Notes: generated from the sequence alone by a model not told the origin. A DNA stretch of 64,000 nt from Lepidurus packardi (GCA_023053545.1 JAKZAN010000005.1:3472001-3536000), one strand, 5' to 3'. Positions 11,840-24,086 are shown, numbered from the stretch's first letter. A program made the numbers and translations.

Positions 11840-14800
11840 ATGAATCGAAAACGCCGTGATCAGGATAGTTTTGGTAAGAGAAGCTTCTATTATTCATATC
11901 TTTATTATATAATGGAATTCAAAATTTCTTCTCAAAAAAGGAAAAGGATCTTCAGATTCTATATAGCTATTAGCTTAACTTGTTGTAAGTTGTAAACAAG
12001 TTGCATTGTCTGCAAAGTCTTTTAAGTCTTTAAATAATCAATGTGCACGAATAAATAATACATTATTAGATCCAAAGTTGAGAAGGTTTGATTAAGAAAT
12101 CATTTTTACTGCTTTGTTTATTTTAGTAGCAGGAGGACGTAAAAGACGACACGGAGGAGTTTCGGAGCAGTCGGAGATTGAGGATCGTTTTGAGACCTTG
12201 ATAGAAAGAGTGGGAGAAAAGGTAATAATTTATATTAATATAATATTGCGTGCGTACTAAACGGGCTTTCGTGTTACAATTCAGAGTACATCTTCCTTGG
12301 AAAGCAATCTGGAAGGCCTTGTCAGCGTTCTGGAAGCTGATTTAAACACCTACAAGTCCAAGATCCTTCGTATTCTTTCAGAATGTGCCGTCAAGATGCC
12401 TGAGAAATGTTCCATCTATAGTACCTTAGTTGGCTTGCTGAATGCTAAAAACTACAATTTCGGAGGAGAAGTAATCTAATCTGAATTAGCTTTAAATATT
12501 TCTAGATAATCATGCCTTCTTAATGGGCACAGTTTGTGGAACTCTGTGTAAGGAATCTGAAAGATGCTCTAAAAGCAGGTAAATGGGAGGAAGCGCGGTT
12601 TGGTGTTCGTTTTCTCTCGGACTTGGTGAACTGTCATGTCGTGTCGTCCTCCTCTCTTCTACATATGTATGACTGCTTCGTGGATGCAGCCCTAGAGCCC
12701 AATGTTCCTCAAGTAAATTTGTTGGTTCTATAAGCGTAGGATTTTACTCAACGTTTGTTTAGGTAAGAAAAGATTGGTATATGTATTCCATCCTGTCGGC
12801 TTTGCCTTGGATTGGACGAGAGCTGTACGAGAAAAAGGAGCATGAATTGGATCGTCTGCTAAAGTCCATAGAAACCTTTCTTTCAAAACGGAGCAAAATT
12901 CATGTTGCTTCACTCCGCGTGTGGAGTAGCTTGTCACCGCATCCACAAGAAGAAGTACGAAAGGAATCCTTAGTTTTTTTTTTTATTCTAAAAATTTTCA
13001 CGTTTTAAGTACTTGGACTGCTTGTGGGCTCAAATTCGGAAGCTAAAAGCCGATGGCTGGCAAGAACGTCACATCCAGCGTCCTTATTTGGCTTTTGACA
13101 GCGTTTTATCCGAAGCTTTACAGAATAATATTCCCAATTTTGTGCTGCCACCTCATCAAGAAGACGTGATTTACCCCCAACCTACAGTGGTTTTTAGAAT
13201 GTTCGATTACACCGACTGTCCTGAAGTGAGTTACTGTTATTATCTCATCTTGTGTACAACCATTATGTCCAACTTTCTATTCTGTAGTCTGGACCGGTCT
13301 TACCTGGTACCCATTCAGTTGAGCGTCATTTGATTGAGGAGCATTTACACCAAATTGTTGAGCGATATCACGTAGAGCGAAAGGAACTGTAAGCATTTCA
13401 ATTTTGCCAACGCAAATCCGAATTCGTATTTTTCTATGTTGTTTCAGAGCAACTCAATTATTGGCTTTTCCTCAACGAAACAAAATTCCCATCGAGTATA
13501 TGATTGTGGAAGTTATGTTTGCTGAATTGTTTAATATGCCTAACCCGAGGTATCTAGAGGTCTGTTATGGGTCAACCCTTATTGAACTTTGCAAGCTTCA
13601 GCCTTCTACCATGCCTCAAGTAAGAAATCCTAAAATATTCCTAAAGCCATTGTATTAGTAATATTATTTTTGAAAATATAGGTATTGGCTCAAGCCACAG
13701 AGCTTTTGTATGAAAGGATTGACACGATGAACGTTGCGGCATTTGATCGGTAATTATTAGCTAAAATGGTAAATACCATTTAAACAGAAATTATAACTAG
13801 TTTTGTCAACTGGTTTGCCTACCACTTGAGTAATTTCCAGTATCGCTGGAGCTGGGAAGACTGGGCTGGTTGTTTGATGGAAGACCGGGACCATCCTAAA
13901 CCAAGATTTGTTGCTGAAGTCCTAGCAAAAGGCTTGAGGTAATATTGCCCTTACTTCTTCATTCTAATTGGCATTATATGCAAACTTTTATAGGTTGTCT
14001 TATTATTCCCGTGTTTCCGAAATGGTGTCTGAAGGGTTTGCTCCCTTGTTACCACCTAAACCCATCCATGTTTACAAATTTGAACCGGGTGTTTGTAAGC
14101 CATTCAATAATAACCATAAATTTTTTTACAATTTATTATTTTTGTCTTAGCTGATAAGGAAGGCATGGCAGTATCGAACAGGGTTGAGGAAGCTATTCGT
14201 CGCAAATGCACGCCAGACGAAGTACTCAGCATTTTGCAAGACTTGCCGGTCCCAGGCAAAGAAGACGAAAGTGACTCCATTTGCTCACCTTACAAGATTG
14301 ATGTCTTTGTCCAAACTTTACTTCACATGGGGCATAAAACCTTCACTCATGCGTTTGCTGCCTTGGCCAAATTTTATGCCGTGTTCAAGGTAATCGCTGT
14401 AAAAACAATCTTGTATTTGTACTTTATTTGTTATGAAGGCGCTGGGAGAATCAGAAGAAGCGCAGATTTGTATTTTAAAGTCGACTTATGAAGTTTGGAA
14501 CCAGCATCCTCAGGTACGACAAAATTCTTCTTCTTCATCTGAAAACTCCTAACACTTTCTTTTCAGTTTTTATGTGTGTTGGTAGACAAGATGTTGAAGA
14601 CGCAAATCGTTGAATGTTCGGCGGTGGCTAATTGGCTTTTTTCAAAGGAAATGTCGGGGGAATTCACAAAGTAAAGGTCTCAATTTGAAGGCGCAGTACT
14701 TTCATTTTTGGTTATTGATAGGATGTACGTGTGGGAGTTGCTGCATTTAACTATCCGTAAAATGAGTAAGCATGTCATTCGCTTGGAACGGGAGTTACAG

Positions 14801-15347
14801 CAAGCTCGCGATAAATTACGAGCGGCCCAGAGTGAAAGCGAGCAAAGCGAAGGAGAAGGGGATGTGGAGGGCGATGGTCCAAGCAAGAAAAAACGAGTGA
14901 GAATTACGACGTCAGACCCTCCCACAGAAGAAGTGGTAGAGCGCATGGAAGAGAAGTTGGAAGCAGCCCAGTCCGACCAAAAGAATCTGTTTCTCATCAT
15001 TTTCCAAGTACGTACTTATTATTGGATGAAAAGCTGGTTTAATTTTTATGCATTTAGCGTTTTATTATGATATTGTCGGAACATTTGGTGCGTTGCGACA
15101 CGGACGGTGTGGATTTCGGTACTTACTGGTACCGTTGGACCGTGGGACGGCTCCAGCAAGTATTCATGGCGGTAAGTAGTCTTGTGAAGAATGTAGAAGA
15201 TAAAATAGGACTAACTCTGATTGGTTCCTGTAGCATAATGAGCAAGTTGAGAAGTACAGCAGTACGTTGGAGACATTGTTATTCACCCACGATTTGGACA
15301 ACAATATTTTGGATGCGTTTCGACAGTTTCAAGCCCTCAGAGCATAA
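11840..15347 (+). CDS. NCBP1: Nuclear cap-binding protein subunit 1 (CBP80)
   Basis: Large subunit of the nuclear cap-binding complex, which with NCBP2/CBP20 binds the m7G cap of nascent RNA and links it to splicing, export and nonsense-mediated decay. Seventeen exons: 11840-11873, 12127-12221, 12285-12470, 12533-12712, 12763-12954, 13010-13225, 13288-13388, 13448-13619, 13682-13749, 13801-13938, 13994-14094, 14151-14389, 14439-14513, 14567-14670, 14722-15007, 15058-15171 and 15234-15347; 804 aa, close to the human length. The N-terminus [12 protein letters not shown] is the basic NLS region. The MIF4G-like repeats are easily recognised: [54 protein letters not shown] and YRWSWEDW. The C-terminus ends in [12 protein letters not shown] Glu/Ser-rich acidic segment (residues about 650-680) sits where the family has its variable loop. 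Introns are mostly 50-110 nt. The gene is convergent with FBP. Confidence 0.97.
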
Positions 15348-15560
15348 AATTTTCCCTGAACAGTTTTTTGGATAATAATAAATTTCAGCGAACGCTACCC
15401 ACAAGGTTTAAATTGTTTCAACATTTCTTAAATGTATTGGAAAAACCTTTCACCTAAAAGAAAGCTGTTCTGGTGTGGCAAAGCTAATACCTGTCCAGCT
15501 AGACCTTTTGATTCCAAAAGACTACAAAGGCAGGCATTCTAAACCGAAGTATTACGTGGT

Positions 15561-16878
15561 TTAAGACTGATGTTTTTTAATAAAAGCGAGCACGTCAGCT
15601 ACGTCATCCGTGGAACCCAAGAATATAGGACAGCGTTGATGAATGCTCTCGGGTTGAACATCCAAAATCGGGATTTGGCCATTGGAAGCAGAGCCGCCTG
15701 CTTGTTCCATTACATACGCCATGGGGTTGCACTCGTACAGCAAACGAAGCTAAAAATCCGTTTTTATCGTATTGCTTAGAAAGACTTTTAGCTACTTACT
15801 TTTCCCTTGGGTGCATCTTTAGTTGCCGGGTACATAAATATTCCTCCGTATTTGAGCGTGCGGTGGACATCAGCCACCATTGACCCTACGTAACGAGAAC
15901 CGTATGGTGTCGAGGCCTAGCAGAGAAAATAATAAATTTTGATTTTAATCATTTGAAGAAAGCTTTCTGTTACGTTCTTCTTGGATTCCACGTATTCTTG
16001 TACAGCAGAATCCCAACTGTTGGTGTATCCTTCGTTGATGCTGTATATCTTGCCTCGTGGTTTTACACGCATGTCAGGGTCGGTCAATACGAACTCACCA
16101 ATCGACTAGTAAATTACTATTAGTCAAGTTAAATTCTCAGCTATACTTATTCTTCGTGAAAACAATCATACTGGATCCAAAAGGAATCCGTTCACCCCTT
16201 GGCCTGTGGAAAGAACCATCATAGTTGCACTGCCATATAAAGCATATCCTGCTGCGACAATTTCCCTGCCAGGCTTCAAAGCATCCTTTTCCGATGGAAC
16301 GCCATCGGATGTTTTACTAGACAATAAAATAAGGATCAACTATAGTGTCGATTAAGGAAATGAGAGTTTACCGATAGATCGCAAAAATCGATCCGATAGA
16401 AACTAAGCAGTCAATATTGGACGATCCATCCAAAGGATCAAAGCAAACGATATATTTGCCTTGCTTCTCGGTTTCCACTTCTATTACTTGATCATCTTCC
16501 TCGGATACCAAGAGACAAGTTGTGTATGAAGATCTAAGGAGATTGATGAAGAGTTCGTTTGCCAGAACGTCTAACTTTTTAACCTCTTCGCCTTGCACGT
16601 TAACCGATCCGCCTGCAAGGCCATACCTGGGGATAAAAAAATAGGATGTTATCTAGCTTTTCTTGCCTGAAGTGCGTGTTAATAGTTGATTTTCTATACA
16701 ATTACAGTTTAGCTATGCCCGCTTTACGGACGGCCGAGCTGAGTGCCTTTACAGCAGACTGAAGACTGTTCAACAATAGGGTTAAGTCACCCGTAGCATT
16801 GGCGACTTTCCTTTGTTCTGCCATCACAAAGCGTGTTAGAGTCATGCAATTCGTATCAATAGCTTGCGAAGACGACAT
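15561..16878 (-). CDS. FBP: Fructose-1,6-bisphosphatase
   Basis: Cytosolic gluconeogenic enzyme hydrolysing fructose-1,6-bisphosphate to fructose-6-phosphate. Six exons on the minus strand, in coding order: 16706-16878, 16372-16626, 16172-16316, 15974-16105, 15800-15916 and 15561-15749; 336 aa, the normal family length. Motifs seen: VSEEDD (metal ligands), [12 protein letters not shown] (signature metal/phosphate site), the GNG-type segment [29 protein letters not shown] (active-site loop), [11 protein letters not shown] and the substrate-lysine region APKGKLRLLYE. The start [19 protein letters not shown] fits eukaryotic FBPases, including the Thr-rich N-terminal AMP-site region. All introns are GT-AG. 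The 3' end lies 213 bp from the NCBP1 stop. Confidence 0.97.
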
Positions 16879-18013
16879 TTTGAGGACTGCAAAAAACAGT
16901 AGGACAATAAAACATGCTTAGTAATTGCCAGTTCATGCCAGTAATCTTTGCTAGGTTTAACTTACTGTTTATTTAACTGTTTTGACTAATGTTATTTCAC
17001 TGTTCCACTGTAACCCTTTTCTAGCATGAAAGCCAGAAACTGTAAGGGATGTTATAAGACTATAATGTTGGTCTACGTGTCTAGAACGGAGAGACTATAA
17101 CTACCTGATGTTTTTCCTGGTGTTCGTGTTTCGATTTTTTAACGGAGTTGTTTGTTGGGATCTTGGCCACAAATATGTATGTTGTTATGATAAACAAGGG
17201 AGGAAAACAACAAGTTGAACGCCCAGTCTGAAGGTCGGGCTGATAAAGTAAAAAGCTCGGTTTTCTCATTGGATAAAAGGCAGGATGAGCCTGCGGACTT
17301 TCTCCGTAAACGCGCTTGGTTGGATTAAAGGACCTTTGCTCAATGGATGTTTGTCAAATTCTAATTTATACTTCAAGCAAAACCTTGGGCATTGATACCT
17401 TGGGCAGCAGTGCGTTTTGAATTTTGATGACACGAAAAAAGGTAATACGAAGTGATTGCGTGGTGCGTTATCATTTTGTGTATGCCCAAGGCTTTATATT
17501 ATTCTTTGCATCATGCTTCGGTAATGATGGGGTTTTAAGACACAAAAGGTCTGCGTCTACTCCTTAATTCAGGTTCTTGAGTGGGGAAATCCCTTATTTG
17601 GTTTTTTTTTTACGCTGTGTTGCGACATTCTAGGTTTGGTTTTCGTGTGAATTAAAATCAGAGAATTATCCATTCGTTTCGCTTAACGGAAGTGGTTAGC
17701 TTTAAAAACGGGTTTTAGACTTCGGTATTGCGTTCGTAGTATGAAACTCAAAAACGCAATCTCTTGATGATGCAGGGGTAGTTTGTTACATGTTTAGGAA
17801 GGGAGTTCTTGCACTATTTCCTTATAACCGGTCGTTCGAAACCGATCACATTGCGACGAAGTGCCGTGTCCTTTGTACGGAGGTCGTGAAAGCACCTACA
17901 AATTCAGCTCGAATAAGCCTTCGTTTCACATTCGCACCAAGTCTGTCGATAAAGTCGGACATTCGTTCTCCCTACGTTAATCTGAAAGTGTGTTGCTTAA
18001 CCTTGTTATAGGG
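16879..18013. other. Divergent intergenic region, FBP and globin promoters
   Basis: 1.1 kb between the FBP start (minus) and the globin start (plus); it should contain both promoters. I see no clear TATA/Inr pair at expected spacing. A 73-codon open frame at 17790-18011 is not supported. Confidence 0.4.
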
Positions 18014-18659
18014 ATGGGTCAATTAGTGAGTACAGCCACGAGCTATTGGTGGGGTTCCTCGATTCCTGAAAACGAGACACCAGATGCTGTGGGTCTTAAA
18101 CCTAGCGAGAAAGCAGCTATACGAGAAACTTGGACCATTGTACAGAAAGATACAAAAGGAGCTGGGATTCGCTTATTTTTAACGTAAGTTATTGCACAGT
18201 TCTTTTATTTGAAAAGAACTATACATAATTATGTCGTATATTACAGGCTTTTCGAAGTTCATCCAGAATACCAGGCGTTCTTTGAGGCATTTGCAGAAAT
18301 TTCTGTCGAGGAGCTACCGAGGAACAGAGCATTCCAGGCCCATGCTAAGAGCGTGTTGTATGCGATTACAACATTAGTAGACACATTAGAGGACCTTGAG
18401 TGCCTTACCGGACTTCTGGAAAAGATTGGTACAACCCATGGACGGCGTGGCACTGAGCTCGTACATTTTGAAGTAAGACATACAATTCAAGTAAACTTGG
18501 CTAATATAGCTATATTTTGCGCAGGAACTGGCTAAAGTGTTTATAGTCTTCCTTGACAAAGAGCTAGGGAATAAGCTTGCTGCTTATCCGAAACAGGCTT
18601 GGACCAAAGCTTTTATTGTAATTAATTCTGTCATTGGCTCTAAATTGCAAGATAACTAA
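18014..18659 (+). CDS. Globin, neuroglobin-like, possibly N-myristoylated
   Basis: Haem protein of the globin family, 176 aa. Exons 18014-18183, 18247-18472 and 18525-18659 (TAA). The fold is easily placed. The HPEYQAFF segment covers the C/CD region. QAHAKSVL supplies the distal His (E7), and IGTTHGRRG supplies the proximal His (F8) in a neuroglobin-like setting. Aligned to the LFxxHPE block of myoglobin, B10 is Phe. The two introns fall at B12.2 (inside a Thr codon) and near G7.0, the ancestral globin intron positions. The N-terminus MGQLVS fits the myristoylation pattern (Gly2, Ser6) and precedes about 30 extra residues, so membrane attachment is possible; this is inference. Oxygen binding or redox/NO signalling cannot be separated from sequence. 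Confidence 0.92.
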
Positions 18660-19134
18660 TTACTGACTTTGATAAATGAAATGACAACAAATTCTCTTGA
18701 CCAATACAGTTGCACAAATTACTTTCTTAAATGGGTTCATGTAAATTAATCTGGTTAACTTTTTTTATGTTTAAGCATGATTTCGCAAGATCAAAAACAC
18801 TTCACTTAGGAGTCTTTGAATTGTATATTATCTATAATCTCTGTCGAAATTGTTCATAGTCCATCGGAAATTATTAGCAGATAAGCTTTCCCCATCACAT
18901 TTCACTCGAAGTTGTTGCTGATATTAATGTGGTCTTTGGTACCAGATTTGATCGTAATGAACGGTATGCACTCACAAGTGATATTGTACAAAGTAAGCTA
19001 ATAAAAGTCAAAGTAATAGCATAAGTCCCTCTAAACTGTCCAGTAAGTTTTTTTTTATGTTTAAATGAATGAATGTGAATAACAAACTGTTTTCAATCAT
19101 GTATTGATGGTGATATTACAAGATCGAAAACTCT
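18660..19134. other. Short intergenic region, 3' UTRs
   Basis: 475 bp between the convergent globin and RPL38 genes. An AATAAA hexamer occurs near 18999-19005 on the plus strand and might serve the globin. Nothing else was recognised. Confidence 0.4.
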
Positions 19135-19459
19135 TCACTTGAGCTCCTTGACTTGCAGACCTGGAAAAATAAAAAAAGTTAGTCGCAAGTTTTTATAGTT
19201 TTGACGGACAAATTTACCAGGGGGCAAGGATTGTTTTAACTTCTCAGCCTTCTCCTTGTCGGTTATGACCAAAGTGTAGAGGTACCTGGAACAGCGTACT
19301 TTGAATTTGGTGTTTTCGGCGTTCTTCTTTATCTTGACAGACTTGGCATCCTTCCTCCTTGCCTTCAAGAGGAAGTCCTTGATTTCCATGATTTGCTTAG
19401 GCTATAATAAAATGTTTCAGTTTGACAGTCACGTTGTTGTTTTGGCGAAAACTTACCAT
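19135..19459 (-). CDS. RPL38: 60S ribosomal protein L38 (eL38)
   Basis: Structural protein of the large cytosolic ribosomal subunit. Three coding exons in order: 19457-19459 (only the ATG), 19218-19401 and 19135-19160; 70 aa, exactly the family length. The product reads [20 protein letters not shown] at its start, then [20 protein letters not shown], and ends [11 protein letters not shown]. The ATG is followed directly by a GTAAGT donor, so the first coding exon is a lone start codon, an arrangement also known in other animal RPL38 genes. A pyrimidine stretch (CCTTTTAC) just upstream of the ATG on the coding strand could be a 5' TOP element or a splice acceptor. Head-to-head with IFT56, 441 bp between start codons. 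Confidence 0.97.
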
Positions 19460-19900
19460 GGTTGATGAGGTCTGTAGTGCCCTGTAAGTAAAAGGCAAAC
19501 GACCTAAAAACGCAAAAAACACAATTAGATTATATGAAATAACTTTCCAATATATAATCACACCTAAAACTTAGCGGATGATTAGGATATACATGGATAT
19601 ATATTCGATTCTTTACATACCTTGTTCACCGAAATATCAACAAAACGGGAAGGAAGGAATACAAGCAAGGAGGTGACGGTACTACAATACAGTTCACAAC
19701 TTTGATAAGAGGAGCGCTGATGTAGCAACAAGTTCTCAGCTTGACAATTCTAGGACATTTGGGTCTTGTCATAGCAACTGCTAAACACAACAATGATAAC
19801 AAAAGCGGGACACGCTGGTTTTCCATGTGTAAATGAAATGCATTTAAATTAATTTATTCTCCAACGGCCAGGTTTATCTAAGTCTTCATCTCTAGTCAAG
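19460..19900. promoter_or_regulatory. Shared divergent promoter region of RPL38 and IFT56
   Basis: 441 bp separate the two start codons, so the promoters of both genes must lie here, together with their 5' untranslated sequence. No TATA box at a clear position. A 66-codon minus-strand open frame (19626-19826) starts with a signal-peptide-like run but has no other support. Confidence 0.55.
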
Positions 19901-22287
19901 ATGGTATTTCATATAATAGTGCCACTCTTCAAGCACGTTAAACTTACAGGATCAAACTTCTATGTGTATGTGTTAATAATACTATTTTATTGACTAGATT
20001 TTGTCAAGAGCAAAGCCCGCTGGAAAGGGCTTTACATCATTTGCTAACCAAGGAGCTAGTGGTGGTCATATTTCCATTCAACATGTACCTAAGCTTGAAG
20101 ATTGTCTCAAGGACAGAGATTTTACGGGTGCCATGACTTTGTTAGAGGTAACTCGTGCGGAATTTTTTAAAGTAGATAATATCATACATTATATTATATA
20201 TATACTATAATATAATGTATGATATTATCTACTTTAAAAAATTCCGCACGAGTTATCCTATTTAACATCACCCTATTATTTCTAGTTTGAGAGAAGCAGT
20301 GGGACTGGTTCGCTCAATTCTGATTTATGGTTAGCTTATTCTGCCTTTCATTTGGGAGATTATAAGCGAGCTCTTTTAGAGTACGAAGGTTTAGCCCATA
20401 AGTTGAAAGATTCCGATTTACAACTTTTCGTCAACATTGCATGTTGTTATTTCTACCTGGGAATGTATACGGAGTCACAGCAGGTAACTCCTTATTTACT
20501 AATTTAGAAAAGACTTATATTTCTCATGTTGCAGGCTTTGAATAAGTCACCTAATGGTCAACTGAAAGTTCGTCTATCTTTCCATTTATCTCATAAGTTC
20601 GGAGATGAGAACCAGTTAATGGAATTCCATCAGCAGCTGCAAGATGTTACTGAAGATCAATTGTCTTTGGCATCTATCCATTACCTTCGCGCACATTACC
20701 AAGAAGCGATTGACATTTACAAACGCCTGCTCCTGGATAATAGGTAACTGTTTTTATTTCTTATCCTGTTGGCCGTTGTTACATTTGGACTTTATAATCC
20801 TTTCAGGGAGTATTTGGCATTGAACGTCTATGTAGCTCTATGCTATTACAAGTTGGATTATTATGACGTTTCTCAGGAAGTACTGCAAATGTACCTTCAG
20901 CATTTTCCCGATTCCGTCATTGCTGTAAATCTTAAAGCATGCAATCACTTTCGTCTGTACAATGGTAAAGCTGCTGAGAACGAACTGCGTCCACTTACGG
21001 TAAATGTGCGATGAAATAAATAATATTGTTTTTAATTATCGCTGCAGCATCATTTGATTTAACTGTATTAGGAATCATCATCTGCTCCTTCCTTATTTGG
21101 CGGAGACCTTATAAAACATAATTTGGTAGTATTTCGTGGAGGGGAAGGAGCTCTCCAAATTTTACCTCCGTTGGTGGATATTGTACCAGAAGCCAGATTG
21201 AACTTGGTTATTTACTATCTTCGACAAGCAAGCACAAGCTCTCGTACGATTTTTTTTATTCAAATTTGATCGTGGCAATTTGTAGGACCAATTAACTGAA
21301 GCGTACCGCCTTATTAAGGAGTTAGAACCTACCGTTCCTCAAGAATATATCCTGAAAGGCATTGTAAACGCTGCGTTGGGTCAGGAGACTGGATCTGTAA
21401 TTTATAATCCGAAAAGCTACTTAATTTTATATGTGTTCTCTGTTTAGCGTGAGCTATTAGCGGTAGCTCAACAGTACTTTCAACTGGTTGGTGGAAGTGC
21501 GTCCGAATGTGATACCATTCCAGGACGTCAATGTATGGCATCATGCTTTTTCCTTATGAAGCAGTTCGAAGACGTGCTACTTTACCTCAGTTCCATACGG
21601 TCTTACTTCGCCAGTGACGATTCATTCAATTTTAACTTAGGTCAAGTAGGTTTACAATTAATGTTTCGTGCGTAAAAAGTATAAAAGGCCATTTTTTCTG
21701 TTTTAGGTGAAAGCTGCAGTGGGAAACTACAAAGAGGCAGAAGAGATTTTATTACTTATTCAAAGCGAAAAACTTAGAACTGATTTTGCGTACTTTACCT
21801 GCTTGGCACGGTGCTGTAAGTAGGCCTATGAGTCCAGTCGCAAACTAGATTCAGAAAGCTCATGTTTCCTTGTTTCAGACATAATGAATAGAAAAGCTAA
21901 ACTGGCGTGGGATATCTATGCTAGGCTCGAAACATCGTCAGAATCCTTCCATTTATTGCATATTGTTGCTAATGACTGCTATCGCACTGGCCAATTTGTC
22001 GTCGCTGCAAGAGCTTTTGATATTTTGGAGAAGTTGGATGGGTCCAATCCCGAGTTTTGGGAAGGCAAGCGAGGAGCTTGTGTTGGAACATTCCAAATGG
22101 TTATAGCTGGAGGAGAACCGAAGTAACTATCGTATTCGCTATAAATCTCTGATTGATGTTGCTATTCTGTCACAGGGAATCGTTAATTGAGGTTGTTCAG
22201 CTTTTGCATGGTGTTCCAAATCAACAAAGCGACCAGATTTTGCGAGTTATCAAGAATTGGGCGCGCGAAAATCGCCTGAATATTTAA
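19901..22287 (+). CDS. IFT56: Intraflagellar transport protein 56 (TTC26/DYF-13)
   Basis: TPR-repeat subunit of the IFT-B complex, which carries cargo along cilia and is needed for motility proteins. Eleven coding exons: 19901-19903 (ATG only), 19998-20147, 20286-20483, 20535-20743, 20807-20999, 21072-21227, 21286-21396, 21448-21645, 21707-21815, 21879-22122 and 22176-22287; 560 aa, near the human length. The start [13 protein letters not shown] matches the MxLSRAKP start of the family. Diagnostic stretches include [67 protein letters not shown] and the end [13 protein letters not shown]. The intron at 21228-21285 starts with GC, not GT. The intron at 20148-20285 is filled by a perfect hairpin. 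A possible poly(A) signal AATAAA lies at 22619-22624. Confidence 0.96.
20149..20255. repeat. Perfect 50-bp inverted repeat (hairpin) inside IFT56 intron
   Basis: Bases 20149-20198 are the exact reverse complement of 20206-20255, with a 7-base loop. The left arm starts at the second base of the intron, right at the 5' splice site, and includes ACTCGTGCGG; the same segment returns inverted at the right end. After the hairpin about 30 bases remain to the TTTCTAG acceptor. As RNA it would form a perfect 50-bp stem. It could be a tailed-mirtron or siRNA hairpin, a recent fold-back duplication, or a library/assembly artefact. Confidence 0.95.
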
Positions 22288-24086
22288 TTACTTTTCGCTA
22301 TAGATTTTTTTCACGAAGTGGGTTTTATCGTGAATCCTATAATATAAAGACGCCAATCTTAAGAAAGGTGCTCTCGGTAGGTCGCGTAGCATTGGTTCAG
22401 CTTTTGCCGTACTTTGTTCGTACACTTCTTGTGACTCAGCGGTAACTATAAGTTCAGGTTTTGGAAAAAGTTTGAAGATCATCAAGCAAGTTGCGAAGAC
22501 CAAGTTCAACAACCCCGTCCAATTATTAATTTACCGATTTAACTTATGATTGTTTACGTATGTGTCACTTGCATCGGTGTAAAACTAAAGATACCGTTAG
22601 TTATATTTCAAGCACGAAAATAAAAAAAAATCTACAAAAATGTTACGAATACTGATTTGCTTTTTTTATGCTATGTTTATTAACCTGGCACTATTTTTGT
22701 TGGTAATAATAATAAAATACTGCCATAAACAACATTAAACAGGCAGTTGCCCGAGGGGAGTTTCTAATATGCATCAGTGTTGCATATTAATCTATATACT
22801 GTACTGTGATAAAAACGGTCCATCTCTTCTTAGACTCCAACTGCTAGTGGCTATGAGAACCTGTGCTCGTAGAACTGGAATGATTTACACTTTGGGAAGA
22901 CTTCTAAGACTCCAGGACAAGTGAGATAATTTATTCTTGATACTTGTGTATTCACTAGTGCAAAATTACCAAGCCGAATAAAGTGTTTTGATACTAGAAT
23001 TATATTTGTATAATTTGCGCAAGACAATTAGTAGATAAAATATTATAAGATAAAGTCATTTTAATAGATGTGGTATTCAGTCCAAATAAAAGTTATTGAC
23101 GTTCTCTATAAGTGCACCCCCGATTTGTAGCGTTAGCCCGGCCTGCTTTTCCAATGGTGCAATGACGCAGTACTGAATACGGAACAGTTTCCCGGTAGGA
23201 TGGTTCGCTTATCCGGTCTCGTAGCTTGAACCTCGCTTGGTCTTCCTGTGATCGGTAGCTTTCCTTTAAGGTTAGTAATCGAAAGTTTGAGTAAAAAAAT
23301 AGCTCGTGGTCTTTCCAAGTCAGAAAGTATAGGAAGAAGTGAAGAATATAATCTAGATTCCCCCGCATTGCTATGGTGAGTTCACCCTCTTAGAAGTTCC
23401 CCACTGCTCCGGTTTTTTGCTTTTTGACAATCACTTGTTGGATACCGGTGGTATTTACCAATAGCTGTAATCTTCTAATGTGTACAAAGAGTAATTCGCA
23501 ACAAATTGCACGGAAGCGCAATAGCTCAATTGGTAGGAGTTGATGTGACGATGCTATTTATATGAAATGTAAAAGAAGAAAGTAGGAAGTGCTCGCATTT
23601 TTTCTACGGAATAGCAAGCAATCTGAACATCAAAGAGATTAGCACAATAATTATAACTAAGAAATAAGAGAGGCATTTTTGAAAAAAACCCCCATTAAAA
23701 TGCGCGCAATGCCCTTCGGAACTTGCGTCAACGCAAAACTTCCTAGAGTACCCGAAAGAAAGGCCGCCAGTCCCTCGTTTTGTTCCCTTCTCGAACCCTG
23801 TTTGTAGTAGATTAGGAATGTCTACTTGAGGTTACGACGGGCAAGCCGTGAACCCATCCCTCCTATGTACCTTGGTACCGACATATCCTCTTGAGACCGA
23901 GAAAGCTGGTTCCAAAACTTTTGCATTGGAAGATATCCTTGCTATCATACTGTAAAACCTATATCCTGTGGTTATAAAGCTATTAAGAAATATGCTAATG
24001 CTAGAGAGACAACGCAGTTCATGCACAAGCGTATCTGCGTACTTTAGCGTTCGCCGCAATGCTAATGCTAGAGAGACATATTATCA
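22288..24086. other. Gene-poor region downstream of IFT56
   Basis: 1.8 kb with the IFT56 3' UTR and no recognised gene. Near 23519-23540 there is a tRNA A-box-like string (TAGCTCAATTGGTAG) without a following B box. A 20-bp direct repeat (ATGCTAATGCTAGAGAGACA) occurs at 23992-24011 and 24059-24078, just before the inverted repeat. Confidence 0.45.

Noticed and set aside
19626..19826. 66-codon minus-strand frame with a signal-peptide-like start
   Set aside because: Lies in the short divergent promoter of RPL38 and IFT56; hydrophobic frames are common in AT-rich DNA; no splice partner.
23519..23540. tRNA-like A box (TAGCTCAATTGGTAG)
   Set aside because: No B box, T arm or acceptor pairing downstream; at most a relic of a tRNA or SINE head.
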